Of a DNA stretch of 64,000 bases, positions 58,149 through 64,000 are shown one piece after another. The notes beneath the pieces were generated by a model. The model did no database searches. It was not told the DNA's origin and saw only the letters and a program-made list of their open reading frames with translations. Each line of letters begins with the position of its first letter. The first letter of the stretch is position 1. The stretch comes from Petrosia ficiformis (lineage: Eukaryota > Porifera > Demospongiae > Haplosclerida > Petrosiidae), in contig OX345640.1 of NCBI GenBank assembly GCA_947044365.1, positions 6,932,001 to 6,996,000 of the forward strand, read 5' to 3'. The translations under genes were made by a program, and so were the position numbers.

Positions 58149-60633
58149 TAATAGTTAACACATGGTTCTGAGTGTAACATTGGATTTGTCCGCACGAGCT
58201 TCCGGTCGATTCTCTAAAAATAGAGCACGAGGCGAAGCCAAGTGCTCTATTTTTAGCAACGAGACTGGAAGCGAGTGTGGACAAATCCAATGTTATATGA
58301 AGAACCCATGTGTTAATTGTTTTGTTATTATACTGCGCATGCGGATAAACCGAGCACATTGTCCCTGAGTCCTGACAAGATGGCTGAAAGAGGAGATGCT
58401 GACAAGGAAAACGAGCCTCCCACCAAAAAAAGGACGAGTGTCGTTGTCTTTAAAGGGAAAGCAGAAGCAGCCAATACATCAGCGCTTTGGTCAAGCTGAT
58501 GATGGTGATGTGGAAGCCGCATCGAGAGGAGTTGTGCCGACTAACACTTCAAGAAACAAACGCTAGGCGCTAAACATCTACAGTGAATGGAGAAAATCTT
58601 GACAATCATCTAGCGAGCCAGTATCCGAGGGTCTTTTATCCTCACGAGACGATCAGCTATTGTGTAAATGGCTATGTTGTTTTGCTATGGAGACAAGGCA
58701 GGATAATGGAAAACCTTACCCTCCAAGATCCATTTATCTCCTACCGTGTGGTTTGTGTAAGGGTAATGGTGTCCCTTTCAATTTTCTAGACAAGGCCGAT
58801 TCAAGGTTTTGTGACCTCCACAACACCTTGGACACCGTTTTTAGCACCTTACATGCTCAAGGTGTTGGTGCCCACAAAATGTCAGCACCTGCTATTTCCA
58901 TTGAAGATGAGGACCTGTTGTAGGAGAAAGGAGTTTTATCTTTCACCACTCCTAAGACTCTTCAGTATGTTGTTTTCTTTTATGTGGGGCTACATTTTTC
59001 ATTACAAGGTGGCCAAGAACAGCGAGACTTGAAGGTTGACCAAGTAAGACGCCATCCTCCTGACATTAGCTTATATGATGAGAATACCTCCTACGAGTAT
59101 GTGGAATTCATTGCTAAGAATAATCAGCATAGGTTCAAGGACATCCATGGGAAGAACAAAGTAGTGAAAGCATTTGCTATACCTGGATCTAATAAATATG
59201 TTGTCAAAATACTTGACTTTTATTTGAGCAAGCTTCCAGGTGGACCAAAGTCATTTTACTTACGTCCACGTGACCGTGCTCCTGAGGATGATGATGCCCC
59301 ATGGTACATCAGTATACCTGTTGGAGTAAACACTTTGCAAGCCATGGTACCTAAAATGTCAGAGGAGGCAGGGACTAGTGTTCGATACACAAATCATTCA
59401 TTGAGAGCTACATCTGCCTTTTTGCTTGTAATATTCTAGAGAAGATTATACAAGAGAAAAGTGGACATCGAAGTTTGGCAGGTTTGCGTAGTTATGAGAA
59501 GACCACATGTGAGCAGGAGCATTTTGTTATGAAGGTACTCAATGCAGAAAGGAGTGAAGAGAGAGTTAGTGACTGTGACAAAGTTTGTAAAGTTGAAGGT
59601 GCAAGTGATGCCAAGGATCAAGTTGAGAAATGTCTGGGTGGTTCTACAGTCATTTCAGGACAATTGCAAGGTTGTGTCTTCAATTTTTACCTAAAATGAC
59701 TCTCTTGTCAGGAGGATCGCATCTTACTTGGTCAACCTTCAAGTCTCGCTGTTCTTGGCCACCTTGTAATGAAACATGTAGCCCCACATAAAAGAAAACA
59801 ACATACTGAAGAGTCTTAGGAGTGGTGAAAGATAAAACTCCTTTCTCCTACAATGGGTCCTCATCTTCAATGGAAATAGCAGGTGCTGACTTTTTGTCGG
59901 CACCAACACCATGAGCATGTAAGCTGCTAAAAACGGTGTCCAAGGTGTTGTGGAGGTCACGAAACCTTGAATCGGCCTTGTCTAGAAAATTGAAAGGGAC
60001 ACCATTACCCTTACACACTCTATATAAACCACACAGTAGGAGATAAATGGATCTTGGAGGGTAAGGTTTTCCATTTTCCTGCCTTGTCTCCATAGCAAAA
60101 TGACATAGCCATTTTACACAATAGCTGATCGTCTCATGAGGATAAAAAACCCCTTGGGTACTGGCTCGCTAGATGATTGTCGAGATTTTTTCCATTCACT
60201 GTAGATGTTTAACGCCCAGCGGTTGTTTCTTGAACTGTTAGTCGGCACAACTCCTCTCGATGCAGCTTCCAAATTACCATCATCAGCTTGACCAAAGCAC
60301 TGATGTATTGGCTGCTTCTGCTTTCCCTTTAAAGACAACGACACTCGTCCTTTTTTTGGTAGGAGGCTCGTTTTACTTGTCAGCATCTCCTCTTTCAGCC
60401 ATCTTGTCAGGACTCAGGGACAATGTGCTCGGTTTATCCGCATGCGCAGTATAATAACAAAACAATTAACACATGGGTTCTTCATATAACATTGGATTTG
60501 TTCGCACTCGCTTCCGGTCTCGTCGCTAAAAATAGAGCACTTGGCTTCGCCTCGTGCTCTATTTTTAGCGACCCAATCGGAAGATCGTGCGGACACATCC
60601 AATGTTACACTCAGAACCATGTGTTAACTATTA
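58149..60633 (+). mobile_element. Crypton-like tyrosine-recombinase element between about 0.9-kb inverted arms
   Basis: The left arm (58149 to about 59062) and right arm (about 59706-60633) are inverted copies of each other. The ends read TAATAGTTAACACATGG and its complement. Each arm end also contains its own hairpin: an AAAAATAGAGCAC...GTGCTCTATTTTT stem with about 50-bp arms. The centre (about 59063-59705) carries the catalytic C-terminus. Unit 1 near 23560 lacks the element. Classical Cryptons have no long inverted ends, so either two copies inserted head to head or a composite formed. Confidence 0.75.
58381..59699 (+). pseudogene. Crypton-like (DUF3504) tyrosine recombinase, frameshifted
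   Basis: From the ATG at 58381 (MAERGDADKENEPPTKKR) several frames must be joined. Blocks in order: ASRGVVPTNTSRN; DNGKPYPPRSIYLLPCGL; FCDLHNTLDTVFSTLHAQGV; APAISIEDEDLL; FFYVGLHFSLQGGQEQRDLK; FYLRPRDRAPEDDDAPWY; MSEEAGTSVRYTNHSLRATS; then, after a shift near 59425, SGHRSLAGLRSYEKTT. NHSLRAT, GHRS and the Y of LRSYE correspond to the H-x-x-R, H and nucleophile Y positions of tyrosine recombinases. The DNA-cutting enzyme would move the element through site-specific strand exchange. Stops and shifts show that it is dead. The same N-terminal part is found inverted at 59706-60400. Confidence 0.8.
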
Positions 60634-60821
60634 CTTATTGTATAGGTGTGTATGTAGGGAGAGTGTTTCACCTATTCATCAGTCACTTGAATGACTCACA
60701 GCCCATTGATTTAGCCCTACCTAAGAAATTGCCTTCTAAGGAGGTTTTCGTGAATAAAATCAGACAGTCTGTGTTATCACAAATGGAAGTTCCTTTCTGG
60801 CTTCTGTGTTCATAAGCAACT

Positions 60822-61010
60822 AGTACAACTAATACAACCAGTACAACTAATACAACCAGTACAACTAATACAACCAGTACAACTATTATATACAACAAGT
60901 ATGACTTGTACAACTAATACAATCAAATGTCAATCATCATAATCAATACAACTAGTGTAATGATCACATACAAGCAATACAACTATTACAACCTGTATAA
61001 CAAGTACAAC
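60822..61010. repeat. 18-bp minisatellite and one higher-order unit (unit 2)
   Basis: Three to four ACAACTAATACAACCAGT copies and one longer module, against three modules and about 17 copies in unit 1. Confidence 0.85.
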
Positions 61011-61239
61011 CAGTATAACTATTATAATTGTATAATACAACTAGCACAATTATTAGTACAATTCCTATAACTGTCATAACAAGTAAATTTATAAGTGATG
61101 ACATGGCATATTTCATGATTTTTATAATTATAAAGAATTATATGTAAACTAAGATAAATGAGTCAGTAGATATGACTTCTTAAATGTAATTAATAGATAA
61201 TAAGATTTGATATCCTAACAAGAAACATGAAATGATGTA

Positions 61240-61521
61240 CCGGTATAATAGTGTTGTTTTAGTTAACTAAAACAAAACCCATTTTAGTAAGGCATTGTGA
61301 CTTTTAGTTAATTAAACTGTACAGGTATACTGCAATAACTATAACTAACTAAAATGAAAATTGGCCAATAATGGGAACTTTCAGATAGTTAAATAAAACT
61401 GAAACCCTTTTAGTAATCCTAATATTAATTAAACTATAACTAAACTAAAAGTTTGAGAAATCAGGCATACTATAACTATAACTAAAAGTGGTTGCTATAG
61501 TCACACTAAACAACACAAATG
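61240..61521. mobile_element. MITE rich in AACTAAAAC, hAT-like ends
   Basis: Inserted into an intron stretch that is continuous elsewhere (compare GATGTATAATTACTATGAG at 23030 and 57612). The ends TAGTGTTGTTTTAGT and ACTAAACAACAC are inverted. The interior is dominated by TAACTAAAAC-like motifs. The target duplication is unclear. Confidence 0.5.
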
Positions 61522-62074
61522 TATAATTACTATGAGGTGATAATTTTATTTCTTATTATCAGATAATAAAATATTTCTTAACATTTACTTACTATATATT
61601 TTGCATGGATATTGGATATCTCCTTCATGCACTATTAATATATTTACAATATTATCATGACCACATTCAGATGCATCATGTAATGGAGTACTATCATACT
61701 GAATAGTGAAGTAAATTAGTTATCATAATAATAATTTATAACAGTTCCCAATTTATTAAACACTTCACATGTTCACTGAACAAATAAATTAAAGTTCTGA
61801 TTTTCAATAAGTATAATAATAGAAATATTAATGAATATTAGTTATATTACATGAACTGTACACTCACACAATATATTAGTTAGATTATTTATTTTGGCTG
61901 AATAATAATTTTTCTAGTAGATGTTCATGAAGTAATCATTTTGTAATTTTCAAGTATAAACAAGAATGTACTTACCTCATCCTTTACATTAACATGTGCA
62001 CCATGTGATAATAACAATTGAACTACTTCAGAATGACCACAGTATGATGCCAAGTTTAAAGGAGTACTCTTAAT

Positions 62075-63256
62075 CTGCAGGTATAACAAATATTAGAAAA
62101 TTTGTAATATTCACAAATAATTGATATAATTATAAAAGATATTTATTTAATTATTAATAGTACATGTATATAATTATATACATTGTCGAACTTTATAGTA
62201 ACATAATGAATTTTATTATCTTGTAATAATTGTATTAGTTGAATATCTAGCTGTTACTATAACCAATCCTTTCATATTCAATCAATACATAGTATATATG
62301 TTCAACCTTGATGTGTACGTATTTGTTATTTTGAAAACATGAGTTAATTACTCAGTCATGACCAGATAAGCAGAGGGTTATTGTAATCAGGTTGTATGTA
62401 AGTAAATGTGTTACTAAAATAGTCACAACAAAATCTACAAACACTAATACTATGTTTAAGATAACAACAAACTTGAAATAAAATAACATTTACAAATTAT
62501 ACACAAAATATTCAAAGGCCAAATGAAACCACACTCACTATACAATAGAAACTACACTTTTAATTATAATAGTTGTGATAATTTATTGATTAATCAATAA
62601 TAACTATAATTAGGATTCTGTATCATCATTGATTACTTTACATATGAGAGTATATCTATTATTAATTATACTTATGTATGTGTCAAATATGTGTTGTTAT
62701 GTAGATGTGAATTATACTGTATCTATAGTCTTGTGTAGCCAAACCAAACCCTACAAGAAGGGTCTGGAATACTGATATTCATTTATTCATTCTGAGTACT
62801 ACTAGAAGTTGATACGTAATAAGTATATATCTGTCAAGTAGTATCATATGAGCTTAAACTCTAAGTAGTTAGAGACTCACACCTATACTTGACTGATAAT
62901 TATCAACAACCAAGTACTAAGAACATGTCAGAATTACAGACATTTACCATAGGGTTGGATCTGGCTACATGAGACTAGATATAACACATGAAATTAATAA
63001 TGAGATAATATTACTATTCTGTATAGTGAAGCAAATTAGTTACTACAATATTAATTCACTATTGTAATAGTTCTTTTGATTTATTAAACACTTCACCTGC
63101 TCACAGGACTAATAAATTGAGAATATATTCCAATGCAATTTACTCACACATAAGAGTTAATTTTGTTTTAATACTAAGCATAATAATTATTTGTAGTATA
63201 TGAGAACATTTTTTTTGTAATTACCAAATAAATGAGATAATATTAAAGTTACTTAC
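62075..63256. other. Intron of the second ankyrin gene
   Basis: Collinear with 25108-27240 of unit 1 minus its two insertions (25526-26067 and 26613-27209). No exon is seen. Confidence 0.5.
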
Positions 63257-63278
63257 ACTTTTCTTTGCATTAACATTT

Positions 63279-63362
63279 GCTCTGTGTGATAGTAACAGTA
63301 CTGTTACTATCACACAGAGCTTCTTGAAATGGTCAAATAGTTACACTAGTGTAACTATTTGA
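63279..63362. repeat. Two adjacent perfect palindromes (42 and 30 bp) inside an ankyrin exon
   Basis: 63279-63320 is a perfect 42-bp palindrome centred on CAGTACTG. 63333-63362 is a perfect 30-bp palindrome centred on CACTAGTG. Twelve bases lie between. Together they lengthen the exon by 51 bp relative to the 99-bp norm and introduce an in-frame TAA. Confidence 0.9.
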
Positions 63363-63461
63363 GAATGACCATCTCGAGAAGCGTAGTGTAGTGGGGTCCA
63401 CTTATCCTGTGGGTATAACAAGTTAATTATACATAGCACACTACCATACATGTATTGATTA

Positions 63462-64000
63462 CCCTCGCCGCGTAGCGTAGGCGGAAGGGTACTGTAATCG
63501 TTTTGTCTGTGTGTCTGTGTGTGTGTGTGTGTGTTAGCAATTTTTCTTGAAAAATAAAAACATTGACATTTCAAAAGGGGTACTGATAGACTTCAAATTA
63601 TACAAGGAAAAAAAATAACGTTGGAATTCTTCTTAAACCTTTTGGTTCTAAAGTTATGACAATTTTTATAACTCACAGTTATTGTTTCACCACTTTAAGA
63701 TGAAACGAGGGCAATAACGAGAGAAAATATGGACACACGAAACACAAGTGGTCCTCTTGCATGGCTGTCGCTAGCCAAGAAACGCTTCAAACCCAAAACA
63801 ATCGATGTTATGGTTGCTACTACATCACCATTGATGCAAGATAGTAGAGAGCTACCTAGCTCTGGCTCCACCTACAGGTATGACGTACGTACGTACGTCC
63901 ATGCAGCGTCATGTACTAAACACGTGATCCAGGTGATTCAATACGTTTTCACACGTTGGAGGTAGACTTGAGAACGTCTTCGAAGGAAAACAGAGAATAA
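63462..64000 (+). mobile_element. CCCTCGCC-family element, cut by the window end
   Basis: It begins CCCTCGCCGCGTAGCGTAGG after TTA, exactly like the element at 53768, and stays closely similar for about 200 bp (ATTGACATTTCAAAAGGGGT). Later parts diverge but keep the GTCGCTAGCCAAG region. The 3' end lies beyond base 64000. Confidence 0.7.

Larger units (their letters stand above)
57303..63406 (-). pseudogene. 3' part of a second ankyrin-repeat gene, broken
   Basis: Exons (minus): 63257-63406, 61976-62074, 61593-61698, 57682-57780 and 57303-57413 (TAA). They match the last part of the ankyrin gene in unit 1, for example STPLNLASYCGHSEVVQLLL, RTPLHDASGRGHTDIVKKLI and the end KSPLDLGRD...EAQTK. 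The first listed exon is 150 bp instead of 99 because of a palindromic insertion with an in-frame stop. The third has the same 7-bp duplication as in unit 1, although its GTAAGT donor is intact. A Crypton-like element occupies the intron between the third and fourth exons. Exons upstream lie outside the window. Unless the broken exons are skipped, the gene cannot make a full protein. Confidence 0.7.

Overview
The window looks like genomic DNA of an early-branching animal, most likely a demosponge (inference). It is very AT-rich. Genes are cut into short exons with consensus GT/AG sites, including a 59-bp intron. One host gene carries one ankyrin repeat per 99-bp exon. Transposons are of animal types (BEL/Pao, Penelope-like, Crypton-like, hAT, piggyBac-like) and minisatellites are abundant. 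No prokaryotic features were seen.

The key to the layout is a tandem duplication. Roughly 1-28 kb (unit 1) reappears as roughly 34.66-63.4 kb (unit 2), offset by 34.6-37.4 kb depending on which insertions each unit has gained. All host genes recognised lie on the minus strand. From high to low coordinates a unit holds gene X (C-terminal CARD-like segment; readable at 8413-9174, decayed at 39560-39832), gene A (four exons, CARD-like N-terminus; 1512-8259 and 36174-39118, both with open frames), and a multi-exon ankyrin-repeat gene. The best ankyrin copy runs 35017 to 22712. Its neighbours are cut by the window edges: one exon at 283-354, and a 3' tail at 57303-63406. CARD-like plus ankyrin genes in tandem suggest an innate-immunity-type locus; this is inference.

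The rest is repeats. Intact or informative elements are: a BEL/Pao LTR retrotransposon (41651-47722; 1840-codon ORF, identical 178-bp LTRs, AAATT target duplication) inserted in a 36-bp minisatellite; a Penelope-like element (17006-20254) with an open RT/GIY-YIG ORF flanked by about 1-kb inverted arms carrying a hammerhead-like motif; a Crypton-like tyrosine-recombinase element (58149-60633) between about 0.9-kb inverted arms, plus a second fragment of that family near 51 kb; a decayed hAT element (12485-14271) with a nested piggyBac-like fragment; and many short non-autonomous elements. Because the two units are paralogous, several insertions have an empty site in the other unit, which fixes their boundaries and target duplications. 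Minisatellites of 18, 32, 32 and 36 bp differ in copy number between units.

Several ankyrin exons are individually broken (1-bp insertion, 7-bp duplication, palindrome insertion) while their neighbours remain intact phase-0 cassettes. All intron-exon calls are hand predictions from frame, phase and splice signals, without transcript evidence.
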